Source of the DNA: JAHEAO01 sp037968535
Lineage (GTDB): Bacteria > Pseudomonadota > Alphaproteobacteria > Rhodobacterales > Rhodobacteraceae
Reading direction: 5' to 3'
Assembly: GCA_037968535.1 (NCBI GenBank)
Contig: JBBKVT010000304.1
Coordinates: 1-41,023 of the forward strand
DNA length: 41,023 bases
The notes under the pieces are model-generated. The model worked only from the letters and a program-made list of their open reading frames with translations. It did no database searches and was not told the DNA's origin. The translations under genes were made by a program, and so were the position numbers. Positions 31,057 to 39,905 of the stretch are shown one piece after another; position 1 is the stretch's first letter; each line of letters opens with the position of its first letter.

Positions 31057-33312
31057 CTAACGTCGTTCGCGGTCCACCTTGCGCTTGGTCTTGGCGGATT
31101 TCTTGTGCGATCTGTTGGCGGCAGGGCTGCTGACCCTACCCCTGCCCCGGCTTTGTCCGCGCGGCAGAGGCCGACCTTCGACCGAGAGCAGTTCCAGCAT
31201 CAGCCCCCCGGTGACCGGCACCGATTCCGCCAGCCGTACGGTTACCCGCTGACCAAGGCCGATCGTTAGGCCGGTCTCGGATCCGGTCAGGGTGTTGGCG
31301 TCGGCGTCGTGGCGAAAGAACTCGCGGCCCAGTGTGCGGATCGGGATCAGACCGTCGGCACCGGTTTCATCGAGTTTCACGAAGGCGCCAAAACGGGCAA
31401 TGCCCGAAATCCGGCCGGGGAATTCGTTGCCCACGCGTTCGGACAGGTAAGCCGCAAGGTAACGGTCGTTGGTATCGCGTTCGGCAGCCATCGAGCGGCG
31501 CTCGGTTTCCGAGATATGGGTGGCGGTCTCGTGCAGGCGTTCGATGTCGGCGTGCGACAGACCATCCTTGCCCCAACCATGCGCCGAGATCAGCGCGCGG
31601 TGAACGATCAGGTCGGAATAGCGGCGGATCGGCGAGGTGAAATGCGCGTAGGATTTCAGCGCAAGGCCGAAATGGCCAAAGTTTTCCGGGTTGTAATAGG
31701 CTTGCGTCATCGAACGCAGGGTGGACATATTGATGAGTTCGTCGAATTCGGTGTCCTCAGCTTGGCTGAGAAGGCGGTTCAGGTGCTGGGTGTGCAGCAC
31801 CTGGCCTTTCGCCAACGTAAAGCCAGAAGCCTGAGCGACTTCTCTCAGCGCCTCCATTTTTTCGGGCGAGGGTTCTTCGTGGACACGGAACAGCAATGGC
31901 CGTTGAAGGCGGATCAGTTCCTCGGCGGCAGAGACATTGGCGAGGATCATGAACTCCTCGATCAGCCGGTGCGCGTCAAGACGTTCGGCGATCTTGACAG
32001 ACTCCACCTTGCCCTCGTCGGACAGGATGATTTTACGTTCGGGCAGGTCAAGGTCCAGCGGTTGCCGATCTGCGCGGGCCTTGGTGGTGGCCTCATAAGC
32101 CGCATAGAGCGGGTTGATGACCTCTTCCAGCAAGGGCTCGGTCAACGCGTTCGCCGTGCCGTCGCGGGCGGCCTGCACCTCGACGTAATTCAGCGTGGCC
32201 GCGGATGTCATCAGGCCGCGCGTGAACCGGTGACTGATCTTGTTTCCCTTGGCATCCAGCACCATACGCACAGCCAGACAGGCGCGGGGGACGCCTTCGT
32301 GCAGGGAACAAAGATCGCCCGACAACCGGTCCGGCAGCATTGGCACGACACGGTCAGGGAAATACGTGGAGTTGCCGCGCTTGCGGGCTTCGTGGTCCAG
32401 CTCTGATCCGGGCGTGACGTAATGCGCGACGTCGGCGATCGCGACCCAGACCACATGTCCGCCTTCGTTCTTGGCGTTGTCGTCGGCGTGGGCCCAGACG
32501 GCATCGTCATGGTCGCGGGCATCTGCGGGATCAATGGTGACCAGCGGCAGACTGCGCAGGTCTTCTCGGTCGCCAAGTTCGGCGGGCTTCTCGGCGTCGG
32601 CTTCGGCAATGACCTCATCAGGGAAATCATCGGGAATGCCGTGCTGGTGAATCGCAATCAAAGACACTGCTTTCGGCGCTGATGGGTCGCCAAGACGGTT
32701 GATGATGCGAGCTTGCGGAAGGCCCATGCGACCCTTCGGGCCAGTCTGTTCGGCCTCGACCAACTCGCCGTCCTTTGCGCCTTCGGTGGCCTTGCCCGTG
32801 ACCACCCACTCAGCGTCAGCACCTTTGTCGATAGGAACGATGCGGCCGCCGTCATGCGACTTGCGAAAGATGCCGAGGATGCGGTGCGGATTGGTGCCGA
32901 TACGACGGATTAACCGGCCCTGATACTGGTGATCTTCATCTTTGACCTCTTGCAGACGGGCAAGGATCCGGTCGCCGTCGCCCAATGCCGGGTCGGAGTC
33001 CTTCAGAACCAGCAGGACGCGCGGTTCCGCGCCGTCGCCCTGCCACTCCTGCGGCCTGGCGAACAGGTCCCCGGCAGCGTCGGGGGCAAGAACTTGCAGC
33101 ACCGCCACGGGCGGCAGCTTATCCGGGTCGCGGTAGCTCTTCTTGCGCATTTCCAGGTGGCCGTCTTCTTCCAGCTCTTTCAGCAAGCGCTTGAGGTCGA
33201 TGCGGGCCGCGCCCTTGATGCCAAAAGCGCGGGCAATGTCGCGCTTGGCCGTCAGGGTCGGATTGTCGGAAATCCAGCTGAGGATCTGCTCTTTGGTGGG
33301 AATATTGCTCAT
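31057..33312 (-). CDS. rnr: Ribonuclease R
   Basis: 751-residue 3'-5' exoribonuclease. The order is an N-terminal helix-turn-helix-like segment (PTKEQILSWISDNP), cold-shock-like domains, the RNB catalytic block DPADARDHDDAVWA with its metal-binding aspartates, and a C-terminal S1 domain (GRISGIARFGAFVKL). It ends in a basic arginine/lysine-rich tail of about 35 residues. It degrades structured RNA and rRNA fragments. The frame runs upstream to 33405, but ATG 33312 (MSNIPTKEQ) matches the usual N-terminus; the ribosome site is weak. It follows the DUF2064 gene by 52 bases and precedes the transglycosylase. Confidence 0.95.
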   Translation of the reverse strand: MSNIPTKEQILSWISDNPTLTAKRDIARAFGIKGAARIDLKRLLKELEEDGHLEMRKKSYRDPDKLPPVAVLQVLAPDAAGDLFARPQEWQGDGAEPRVLLVLKDSDPALGDGDRILARLQEVKDEDHQYQGRLIRRIGTNPHRILGIFRKSHDGGRIVPIDKGADAEWVVTGKATEGAKDGELVEAEQTGPKGRMGLPQARIINRLGDPSAPKAVSLIAIHQHGIPDDFPDEVIAEADAEKPAELGDREDLRSLPLVTIDPADARDHDDAVWAHADDNAKNEGGHVVWVAIADVAHYVTPGSELDHEARKRGNSTYFPDRVVPMLPDRLSGDLCSLHEGVPRACLAVRMVLDAKGNKISHRFTRGLMTSAATLNYVEVQAARDGTANALTEPLLEEVINPLYAAYEATTKARADRQPLDLDLPERKIILSDEGKVESVKIAERLDAHRLIEEFMILANVSAAEELIRLQRPLLFRVHEEPSPEKMEALREVAQASGFTLAKGQVLHTQHLNRLLSQAEDTEFDELINMSTLRSMTQAYYNPENFGHFGLALKSYAHFTSPIRRYSDLIVHRALISAHGWGKDGLSHADIERLHETATHISETERRSMAAERDTNDRYLAAYLSERVGNEFPGRISGIARFGAFVKLDETGADGLIPIRTLGREFFRHDADANTLTGSETGLTIGLGQRVTVRLAESVPVTGGLMLELLSVEGRPLPRGQSRGRGRVSSPAANRSHKKSAKTKRKVDRERR

Positions 33313-33364
33313 GAACGAAGATTTAACATGAAGGTTCAGGGTCGTCGCGCGGAAAAAGCGGGGT

Positions 33365-33952
33365 TCAGAGGTCTGCAGCGGTATCCACGTCACGCAGCGT
33401 TTCAATATAGGCGATCCGGTGATCTTTCAGCGTCGAAACAGTATCTATCAAGGCATTTTCAGAGGACCAGCGGACGCCGTCGAACAATGCCGGAGGGGGC
33501 GTACGCCGGCGCTTCAGCCCAATCAGCCAATAGCCGCCATCCGGCGCAGGGCCGATCACTGCGTCATGTGACCCCAGAACGCGCAACGCGCTGATGATAT
33601 GACGCTTGCCAATGCCCGGAATATCGGCCCCGATAATCAACACCGGACCCGGTGGCAGGGCATTGAAGATATGCTTCATCCGAGTGCCGAGTGTGCCCTT
33701 GCCCTGCGGCAGACGCGGCAAGTTCATGGGCCAAAAACGGCTTGATGGAGCCTGATTGTCAGGAGACACGGCAAGTATCAGCCGCCAGCGCGGATCACGC
33801 AGACGGCGGATCATCACGCGAGTTTGATGACGGAACCACCACGCGGCGGCGGTCATGCCGATGTCACGCCCCAGCCGCGTCTTGACGCGACCCGCGACGG
33901 GGTCCTTGACCATCATCACCAGACACGGGCGGCGATCACGCGAAATAGTCAC
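33365..33952 (-). CDS. DUF2064/TIGR04282-family glycosyltransferase-like protein
   Basis: 195 residues with a nucleotide-diphospho-sugar transferase-like fold: VKDPVAGRVKTRLG near the N-terminus, IIGADIPGI in the middle and GPAPDGGYWLIGLK later, all hallmarks of DUF2064. Some relatives act in arsenosugar biosynthesis, but no arsenic genes are near, so that role is not assumed. The start is GTG 33952, overlapping the dapE 3' end by 17 bases; an internal ATG would cut into the first conserved strand. Adjacency to dapE is, as I recall, common in Rhodobacteraceae. Confidence 0.85.
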   Translation of the reverse strand: MTISRDRRPCLVMMVKDPVAGRVKTRLGRDIGMTAAAWWFRHQTRVMIRRLRDPRWRLILAVSPDNQAPSSRFWPMNLPRLPQGKGTLGTRMKHIFNALPPGPVLIIGADIPGIGKRHIISALRVLGSHDAVIGPAPDGGYWLIGLKRRRTPPPALFDGVRWSSENALIDTVSTLKDHRIAYIETLRDVDTAADL

Positions 33953-35087
33953 GCAGGATCCGGCTGTAGATCGATTTCAACTTGTGGATCTGCTCGACGT
34001 CGACCCTCTCGTCGACCTGGTGCATCGTCTTGCCGACCAGCCCGAATTCGACCACCGGACAATGATCCTTGACGAATCGCGCGTCCGAAGTGCCGCCTGA
34101 GGTTGAAAGAACCGGGCGAATTCCGGTTTCCGCCTCCACAGCCTTCGACACGAGGTCCGACAGCGTTCCGGGAGGGGTCAGGAAACTTTGGCCCGAGACC
34201 TGCACCCGCAATTCGATCGTGATACCAGTATCGGCGCTTACGGCATCTACGACGCCCTGCATCCAACCCGTCATGCTGTCCGAGCTATGGGCATCGTTGA
34301 ACCGGATATTCACCGTCGCGCGGCATTCGGCGGGGATAACATTATTGGCGCAATTGCCGGTGTCGATAGTGGTTGCGGCCAGGGTTGAGGCATCAAAATG
34401 TTCAGTGCCCACATCAAGCACGCACGTGGACAACCGGTCGATCAGACGGGCCATCGCAGGGACCGGGTTCTTCGCCCGATGCGGATAGGCGGAATGGCCC
34501 TGCACACCTTTCGCAGTAAAATACCCTGTCATAGAGCCTCTTCTGCCGATCTTGATCGCCTCGCCCAGCACATCCGGGCTGGTCGGTTCTCCGACAAGAC
34601 AGATTGACATCGCTTCGCCCTGCGCATTCATCCAGTCCAGAAGGGCGGTCGTGCCGTCCACTGCGTCTCCTTCTTCGTCGCCGGTGATCGCAAGGATGAC
34701 TGCGCCGTCAGGGGGCGTTTCGCGGACGAAATCGATGGCTGCTGCGGCAAACGCTGCCACCCCCGACTTCATGTCGGTGGCGCCCCGTCCCCAAAGCTGG
34801 CCGTCCCGGATTTCGGCGCCGAAAGGATCGACGGTCCAGGCGCTCTGATCGCCGACAGGCACAACATCGGTGTGGCCGTTGAACCCGAAACTGCGGGAAT
34901 GGGCCTTCTTGCCCCAGCGGGCAAAAAGGTTGGCGATCCCGCCGCGATCAACGCGAAAACAGTCGAAGCCTGCGTCCGAGAGCATGGTTTCAAGCAACTG
35001 CAAGGCACCTGCCTCGTCGGGCGTGACCGATGCGCAGCGAACGAGCCTGGCGGTCAACTCAACCGGGTCGGTGGGAGTGTTCTTCAT
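33936..35087 (-). CDS. dapE: Succinyl-diaminopimelate desuccinylase
   Basis: 383-residue M20-family metalloenzyme; hydrolyses N-succinyl-LL-diaminopimelate in lysine and cell-wall diaminopimelate synthesis. Metal and catalytic residues sit in GHTDVVPVGD, GRGATDMKSG, TGDEEGDAVDGT, VGEPTS and the C-terminal GKTMHQVDE. The ATG at 35087 has GAGGGG upstream. dapD, the enzyme two steps earlier, lies at 38996-39823 on the same strand but is separated by two opposite-facing Hint-domain genes. Confidence 0.96.
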   Translation of the reverse strand: MKNTPTDPVELTARLVRCASVTPDEAGALQLLETMLSDAGFDCFRVDRGGIANLFARWGKKAHSRSFGFNGHTDVVPVGDQSAWTVDPFGAEIRDGQLWGRGATDMKSGVAAFAAAAIDFVRETPPDGAVILAITGDEEGDAVDGTTALLDWMNAQGEAMSICLVGEPTSPDVLGEAIKIGRRGSMTGYFTAKGVQGHSAYPHRAKNPVPAMARLIDRLSTCVLDVGTEHFDASTLAATTIDTGNCANNVIPAECRATVNIRFNDAHSSDSMTGWMQGVVDAVSADTGITIELRVQVSGQSFLTPPGTLSDLVSKAVEAETGIRPVLSTSGGTSDARFVKDHCPVVEFGLVGKTMHQVDERVDVEQIHKLKSIYSRILRDYFA

Positions 35088-35241
35088 GGCGGCCCCTCTT
35101 TGCCCGTTTGGTTACAGGCTGGTTGCATCCATCGCAACGGGGCTTCGATTGTGGCGGATTGGAAACACACGCGTGCGAAGCGTGCACCTACCCGTCCATT
35201 TTCTTAACAGCAATGCGCCGGACGTGCATAGTTCCGGCAAT

Positions 35242-35263
35242 AAAAAACGTCCTGAGGCAGGAC
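35242..35263 (-). terminator. Minus-strand terminator-like hairpin upstream of dapE
   Basis: GTCCTG/CAGGAC stem (35249-35254 with 35258-35263, three-base loop), then G and six T residues on the minus strand. A second hairpin CGGGT/ACCCG (35266-35270 with 35278-35282) lies just before it. No minus-strand gene ends nearby, so it may belong to a small RNA, an attenuator in a dapE leader, or a block to antisense transcription. Confidence 0.6.
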
Positions 35264-35340
35264 ACCGGGTCAAATGTACCCGACGCGCAGCAAATCACCC
35301 AACTCCGTGCCCGATCAGGGCGGCGGTTTCCGGGATGCGT

Positions 35341-35367
35341 TACCCCTGCCTTTCAGACACGGGGGTA
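35341..35367 (+). promoter_or_regulatory. Hairpin covering the ribosome site of the first Hint gene
   Basis: TACCCC (35341-35346) can pair with GGGGTA (35362-35367), the only purine-rich run before ATG 35371. Folding would hide the ribosome site. Six GC-rich pairs across a 15-base loop is modest, so this is a suggestion. Confidence 0.3.
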
Positions 35368-35370
35368 GAC

Positions 35371-36948
35371 ATGGTCGCGGCATCCGAATTGCCGATCAAC
35401 ACGCTGGCGACCGCCTTTCAGATGGCGCAGTCGATCTTCGGCAGCGGCGTGACGGTCAACAGCGCAAGCTATACCGGCGATGCCCGATCCTCGGGCATCT
35501 ACTCCAATGGCAACGCGACATCACCGGGCGTGGTGCCGAGTGATACCGGCGTGATCTTGTCGACCGGCAGAGTAACGGATTTCACCAATACTTTTGGCCA
35601 GTCGAACCAGTCGACAAACACGTCGACCAATACTTCGGGCCCAAATAACAACGCCATGTTCAACGCGATTGCCGGCGCGTCTACCTATGATGCGGCATAT
35701 CTGGACATTGATTTCACCCCGACCGGCGACACGATGACGATGCAGTTCGTCTTCTCGTCTGATGAGTTCCCGGAATACTCCGCCTCTGTCTACAACGACG
35801 TGGTCGGTGTCTGGATTAATGGCACTCATGTTCCGCTAAGCGTGGGCAATGGCAAGACCAGCGTCGGCAACGTCAATCAGACCAACAACATCAACCTCTA
35901 TAAAGACAACACCCTAGACCAGTTCAACACCGAGATGGACGGGTTCACGGTGACAATGACGCTGACCATTCCGGTCAATCCCGGCGTCGTCAACTCGATC
36001 CGCATCGGCATCGCGGATGTGGTCGATTCAAACTACGATTCCAGCCTGCTGATCGCAGGGGACAGCGTTCAGACCGTGCTGATCGCAAGGGACGACGATG
36101 TCACGATTGGGATTGGTGGCACCAAGACCGTCGATGTTTTGGCGAACGACTACAATGCGGCGGCCGGCACGCTGACCATTACACAGATCAACGGCGTGGC
36201 GGTGACGGTCGGCAGCACCGTGACCCTGCCGACCGGGCAGGTCGTGACCCTGAATGCGGACGGCACGTTCACGATCCAGACTGATCTCGATGCGGAAACC
36301 GTCAGCTTTACCTACAAGATCCAGAACTCTGCCGGACAGACTGATGTCGGCTTTGTCACCGTCGATACGGTGCCCTGTTTCGTAGCCGGCACGCTGATCC
36401 GCACCCCGGTGGGCGATGTCGCGGTGGAATCGCTGCACCCCGGCGATCTGGTGGTTACCGTAGATGATGGACCGCAGCCAATCCGCTGGATCGGCCAGCG
36501 CGAGGTGTGCGGCTTGGGCAAGCTGGCCCCGATCCGGTTCGAGCCGGGGGCACTTGGCGACCACGGCGCGCTGCTGTTGTCGCCGCAACATCGCGTTATG
36601 ATCCGGGACACGTTTGCAGAACTGATGTTTGGCGAGACCGAGGTGCTGGTCGCCGCCAAGGATCTGGTCAACGACTGCAGCATCCGCCCGCAGGACTGCG
36701 AAAGCGTGACCTACGTGCACATCCTGTTCGACCGGCATCAGGTTGTCTGGTCCGAGGGGCTGGCCACCGAAAGTTTCCTGCCCGGCCCGCAGACGACCAA
36801 ATCCTTTGACGCCGCGGTTATCGACGAAATAAGCCTCATATTCCCTGAATTAGACCCTCAAACCGGATCAGGCTACGGCCCGGCCGCCCGCCGTGGCCTG
36901 CGCAACTTCGAAGCAGTGGCGCTGCGCGCATCGCGATTGGCGGCATGA
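35371..36948 (+). CDS. Choice-of-anchor L and Hint_2 domain protein
   Basis: 525 residues. The first 200 resemble the choice-of-anchor L domain (SGIYSNG, GVILSTGRV, FVFSSDEFPEYS, YNDVVGVWING). Then comes a short beta domain of cadherin/Ig-like type (VDVLANDYNAAAGTL). From C336 the Hint_2 module reads CFVAGTLIRTPVGDVAVESL and then LLLSPQHRV, with both the N-terminal cysteine and the block-B histidine expected for self-cleavage chemistry. No classical signal peptide is seen. Such proteins are probably released by a non-classical route, often calcium-binding RTX-like in this group (family inference). ATG 35371 is chosen from the expected N-terminus. Confidence 0.82.
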   Translation: MVAASELPINTLATAFQMAQSIFGSGVTVNSASYTGDARSSGIYSNGNATSPGVVPSDTGVILSTGRVTDFTNTFGQSNQSTNTSTNTSGPNNNAMFNAIAGASTYDAAYLDIDFTPTGDTMTMQFVFSSDEFPEYSASVYNDVVGVWINGTHVPLSVGNGKTSVGNVNQTNNINLYKDNTLDQFNTEMDGFTVTMTLTIPVNPGVVNSIRIGIADVVDSNYDSSLLIAGDSVQTVLIARDDDVTIGIGGTKTVDVLANDYNAAAGTLTITQINGVAVTVGSTVTLPTGQVVTLNADGTFTIQTDLDAETVSFTYKIQNSAGQTDVGFVTVDTVPCFVAGTLIRTPVGDVAVESLHPGDLVVTVDDGPQPIRWIGQREVCGLGKLAPIRFEPGALGDHGALLLSPQHRVMIRDTFAELMFGETEVLVAAKDLVNDCSIRPQDCESVTYVHILFDRHQVVWSEGLATESFLPGPQTTKSFDAAVIDEISLIFPELDPQTGSGYGPAARRGLRNFEAVALRASRLAA

Positions 36949-36987
36949 CATGAAGATGCAAACAATCGCCCCGAAGGATCGCGACGA

Positions 36988-38085
36988 ATGACCTGGCTAG
37001 GAATTAACCCGTTCCCGCCTGGATTTGGCGCGCGAACGCCGCAGCCAAACATGGCGTTCGATGTCATCAATGGCCGGCTGGATGCGGACACTCTTCTGGT
37101 GCGCGGCACGGTGATGCTGGAGACCGAGCTTCCGTCCGTCGATAACAGGTCGGCGCCGTTGATTTTGTTCAAATCAGACGTAGGTTGGAAGCGCCGTTTC
37201 AGTTTGCGACTGGACGCTTCGCAGACAATTTCGCTGGCTGTCGTCCAGGGTGGCGTCACGTATTCGCTTTCCGTTTCGGGCGCGGATTTCGTCGAAGGCG
37301 CGCGCGTCAGGGTCAGTTACACTTGGGATGCCATTGCCCGCACCGCTCACCTGACTGTCCAGAACCTCGACCGGTTTTCCGTTCACCACGCCAGGATTGA
37401 ACGGCCAGTTCCGCTGCCGCTGTCCGACCTGCGCGACATCGTGTCGATCGGGCGCAATACCCGGGTCGACCGCGGCGTGATCTGCTTGGCGATTGCCGAC
37501 CATGCGGCGCCGATTTGCCTGAATTCAGGGCTCAGCCGCGGCTGTCCGGTGGCGACGACCGAAGGCTATCGGCCCGTCGAGCGACTGGCGCTGGGGGATA
37601 TGGTTCTGACGGCGGACAACGGCCCAAAGCCAATCCGCTGGATCACCCGGACAGAGATGCCGGCCGTTGGCCATTTTACCCCGATCCGCCTGCGCGCGCC
37701 GTTCTTCGGGCTGGCTCGCGACATCGTGGTGGCGCAGAGTCAGGGCATTTTCATCACCGGCTCCGATGCGGAATATCTGTTTGGTACTGATACGGTGCTG
37801 GTCAGAGCCGAGAACCTCACAAGCCTGCATTCTGCACGCTATGAGACCGAACTACCAACCGTGACATACTACCAGATCCTGCTCGATAGCCACGAATGTC
37901 TGGACGTCGGCGGAACCTGGGCGGAGAGTCTTTATATCGGACAGCTTGCGAATGCGGCGGGTCTTGTTCGCAGGACAGCACTGGGCGAGCTGCCCGCCGT
38001 CACGCTTCCCCGTCATGCGCAGACTTTGGCGCGCAGCCTTCGGCAATACGAAGCCGCATCTCTGCTGAGCGCCCTGAGCGCCTGA
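36988..38085 (+). CDS. Second Hint-like protein, degenerate Hint domain
   Basis: 365 residues. Residues about 20-165 look like a beta-sandwich of LamG type (strand-rich, FDVINGRLDADTLLVRG, RVSYTWDAIARTAHLTVQNL). From about 180 the sequence follows Hint_2: C186 in GCPVATTEGYRPVERLALGDMVLT, then KPIRWITR. Where the first protein has SPQHRV this one reads AQSQGIF, so the histidine is lost and autoprocessing is doubtful. AAGGA lies ten bases before the ATG. It starts 39 bases after the first Hint gene, so they form an operon and probably arose from related modules. Confidence 0.78.
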   Translation: MTWLGINPFPPGFGARTPQPNMAFDVINGRLDADTLLVRGTVMLETELPSVDNRSAPLILFKSDVGWKRRFSLRLDASQTISLAVVQGGVTYSLSVSGADFVEGARVRVSYTWDAIARTAHLTVQNLDRFSVHHARIERPVPLPLSDLRDIVSIGRNTRVDRGVICLAIADHAAPICLNSGLSRGCPVATTEGYRPVERLALGDMVLTADNGPKPIRWITRTEMPAVGHFTPIRLRAPFFGLARDIVVAQSQGIFITGSDAEYLFGTDTVLVRAENLTSLHSARYETELPTVTYYQILLDSHECLDVGGTWAESLYIGQLANAAGLVRRTALGELPAVTLPRHAQTLARSLRQYEAASLLSALSA

Positions 38086-38277
38086 CCCGACGGTTCTGTG
38101 CGCTCCATCAACTTGGCTGGACGCAAAACAGTGAACACGCCGACTATCCGCCCCCCCAGTGGCCCACCAACGGCGAGGCTCTTGGAACAATCCTGCACCT
38201 GTCGATGTGCGCCAATAGCGTCCCAAACCCTTACATAGGCACGGTTTCTGGTCGCCGCGCTGGCCCTCGCGCCGTCG

Positions 38278-38607
38278 TCAGGCCTTGTCGTAAAACGGTG
38301 TCATCTGCGCTACGATCACCGAATTCTCGTCCAGCGCGCGCTGCATAAGCGCCTGTTCTTCGTCACTGATGTCATGGCCCTCGGCCAGCCGTTCCTCTAA
38401 TGTGCCATAGCCCGACACATCCAGCGGCGCCATTTCGGCCTGTTTCAGGATCGCAACGGTTTCACGCACCGCTTCCGCTTCGTCGACGCCGGAGGCATAG
38501 CACATCAGCGCAGCGCCGGTGGCCGTCTTGGGCAGACCGTCGCCATCCTTGCGACCGACCTCGACAAGCAGAGTGTAGACCCGTTGGCGACTTTCCGATT
38601 TTGGCAT
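38278..38607 (-). CDS. Conserved hypothetical protein
   Basis: 109 residues, soluble and acidic, no family recognised. The N-terminus PKSESRQRVYTLLVEVGRKDGD and the segment YASGVDEAEAVRETVAILKQ suggest a compact helical domain. A GAGGA site five bases before ATG 38607 fixes the start; the frame is open to 38640. It is the last of the minus-strand dapD-GlsB group, 82 bases beyond the GlsB gene. The 192 bases between its stop and the second Hint gene show nothing recognisable. Confidence 0.7.
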   Translation of the reverse strand: MPKSESRQRVYTLLVEVGRKDGDGLPKTATGAALMCYASGVDEAEAVRETVAILKQAEMAPLDVSGYGTLEERLAEGHDISDEEQALMQRALDENSVIVAQMTPFYDKA

Positions 38608-38689
38608 CAGTTCCTCAAGCGAAACGAGGCACCGGACCATTGCCCAGTGCCTCGGTAAGAATGGTTGCGACAGCGTCCGTGAAAAGCTG

Positions 38690-38938
38690 TCAGGTTTTCT
38701 TCATGGCCCGGTAACCCCAGATCAGGATGCAGGCGCCGATCAGACCGACGACAAGCTGCGGCAGCCACGCGTCGGCGGCATAGAACCCCATCAAACCCAG
38801 CACGATGTTCAACAACACCGCACCCACAATGCCAAGCGCGATGTTGGCTAACAAACCAGTGTCCGCTTTCATTATCATGCTGGCAATCCAGCCTGCCAGT
38901 CCACCCACGATGATCGCGCCTATAATTCCGATACCCAT
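38690..38938 (-). CDS. GlsB/YeaQ/YmgE-family membrane protein
   Basis: 82 residues with three membrane helices and small-residue-rich spacing (IGAIIVGGLAGWIAS, GIVGAVLLNIVLG, LIGACILIWGY), the pattern of transglycosylase-associated GlsB/YeaQ proteins. Family members are linked to stress but lack a defined activity. The start has GGGGAG upstream. It lies 57 bases after the dapD stop on the same strand. Confidence 0.9.
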   Translation of the reverse strand: MGIGIIGAIIVGGLAGWIASMIMKADTGLLANIALGIVGAVLLNIVLGLMGFYAADAWLPQLVVGLIGACILIWGYRAMKKT

Positions 38939-38995
38939 ACTTCATCTCCCCTTCAGGGTGTTAGTTGATCGTGCCGCATTCTAACTGTGTTCAGG

Positions 38996-39823
38996 TCAAT
39001 ACCGCAAAAGATCATTGATGGCTGTCTTGGACCGCGTCTTTTCATCGACCCGCTTCACGATAACCGCGCAATAGAGACTGATATTGTTCTTCGAGGGCAT
39101 CGAACCGGCAACCACGACGGAATAGGGCGGCACCTCGCCATAACTGACCTCGCCGGTCTCGCGATCGACGATCTTTGTGGACTTTCCGATGAACACGCCC
39201 ATCCCCAGGACCGAGCCTTCGCGGACGATGCAGCCCTCGACCACTTCCGACCGGGCACCGATGAAACAGTTGTCCTCGATGATCGTCGGACCGGCCTGCA
39301 TCGGCTCCAGCACGCCGCCGATACCGACGCCGCCCGACAGGTGCACATTCCTGCCGATCTGCGCGCAACTGCCGACGGTCGCCCAGGTATCGACCATGGT
39401 GCCGCTGTCGACATAGGCGCCAAGGTTGACGAACGATGGCATCAGGATAACACCCGGTGCGATATAGGCTGATTTGCGGACGATAGAGGTCGGCACGGCC
39501 CGAAACCCGGCGGATGTCCAATCATCGGCTCCCCATCCGGCGAACTTGCTGTCCACCTTGTCCCACCAGCCGCCGCCCTGCGGACCGCCTGACTGTGCCT
39601 CCATGTCCTTGATGCGGAACCCAAGCAGCACCGCCTTTTTTGCCCATTGGTTGACGGTCCAGTCACCGCTCGCCTGCTTTTCCGCCACCCGTAGCGTGCC
39701 GCTGTCGAGCGCGTTCAGCGTATCCTCGATCGCGTCGCGGGTCGGGCCGGTGGTCGCCGGTGTGATCCCATCGCGGTCATCCCAGGCGGCTTCGACGGCG
39801 GCTTGCAGACGGGCGTCAGTCAT
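38996..39823 (-). CDS. dapD: Tetrahydrodipicolinate N-succinyltransferase
   Basis: 275 residues; transfers succinyl from succinyl-CoA to tetrahydrodipicolinate in diaminopimelate synthesis. An N-terminal helical domain is followed by a left-handed beta-helix of hexapeptide repeats (GVILMPSFVNLGAYVDSGTM, VGSCAQIGRNVHLSGGVGIG), the full usual length. AGGAGAG precedes the ATG. It is divergent from the LOG gene and pairs functionally with dapE upstream in the window. Confidence 0.97.
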   Translation of the reverse strand: MTDARLQAAVEAAWDDRDGITPATTGPTRDAIEDTLNALDSGTLRVAEKQASGDWTVNQWAKKAVLLGFRIKDMEAQSGGPQGGGWWDKVDSKFAGWGADDWTSAGFRAVPTSIVRKSAYIAPGVILMPSFVNLGAYVDSGTMVDTWATVGSCAQIGRNVHLSGGVGIGGVLEPMQAGPTIIEDNCFIGARSEVVEGCIVREGSVLGMGVFIGKSTKIVDRETGEVSYGEVPPYSVVVAGSMPSKNNISLYCAVIVKRVDEKTRSKTAINDLLRY

Positions 39824-39905
39824 GGCTCTCTCCTATTTCACATGTGGTATCGGGTCTCGCGAGGCTATAGTGCCTCGAACCGACACGCGCAATCAGGAGC
39901 ACCTT

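Noticed and set aside
36028..36738. 236-codon minus-strand frame opposite the first Hint gene
   Set aside because: The plus strand carries the recognisable Hint_2 module here.
38650..38695. GACAGC/GCTGTC inverted repeat at the end of the GlsB gene as a terminator
   Set aside because: The stem is six pairs with an 11-base loop and lacks a T tract on the minus strand.
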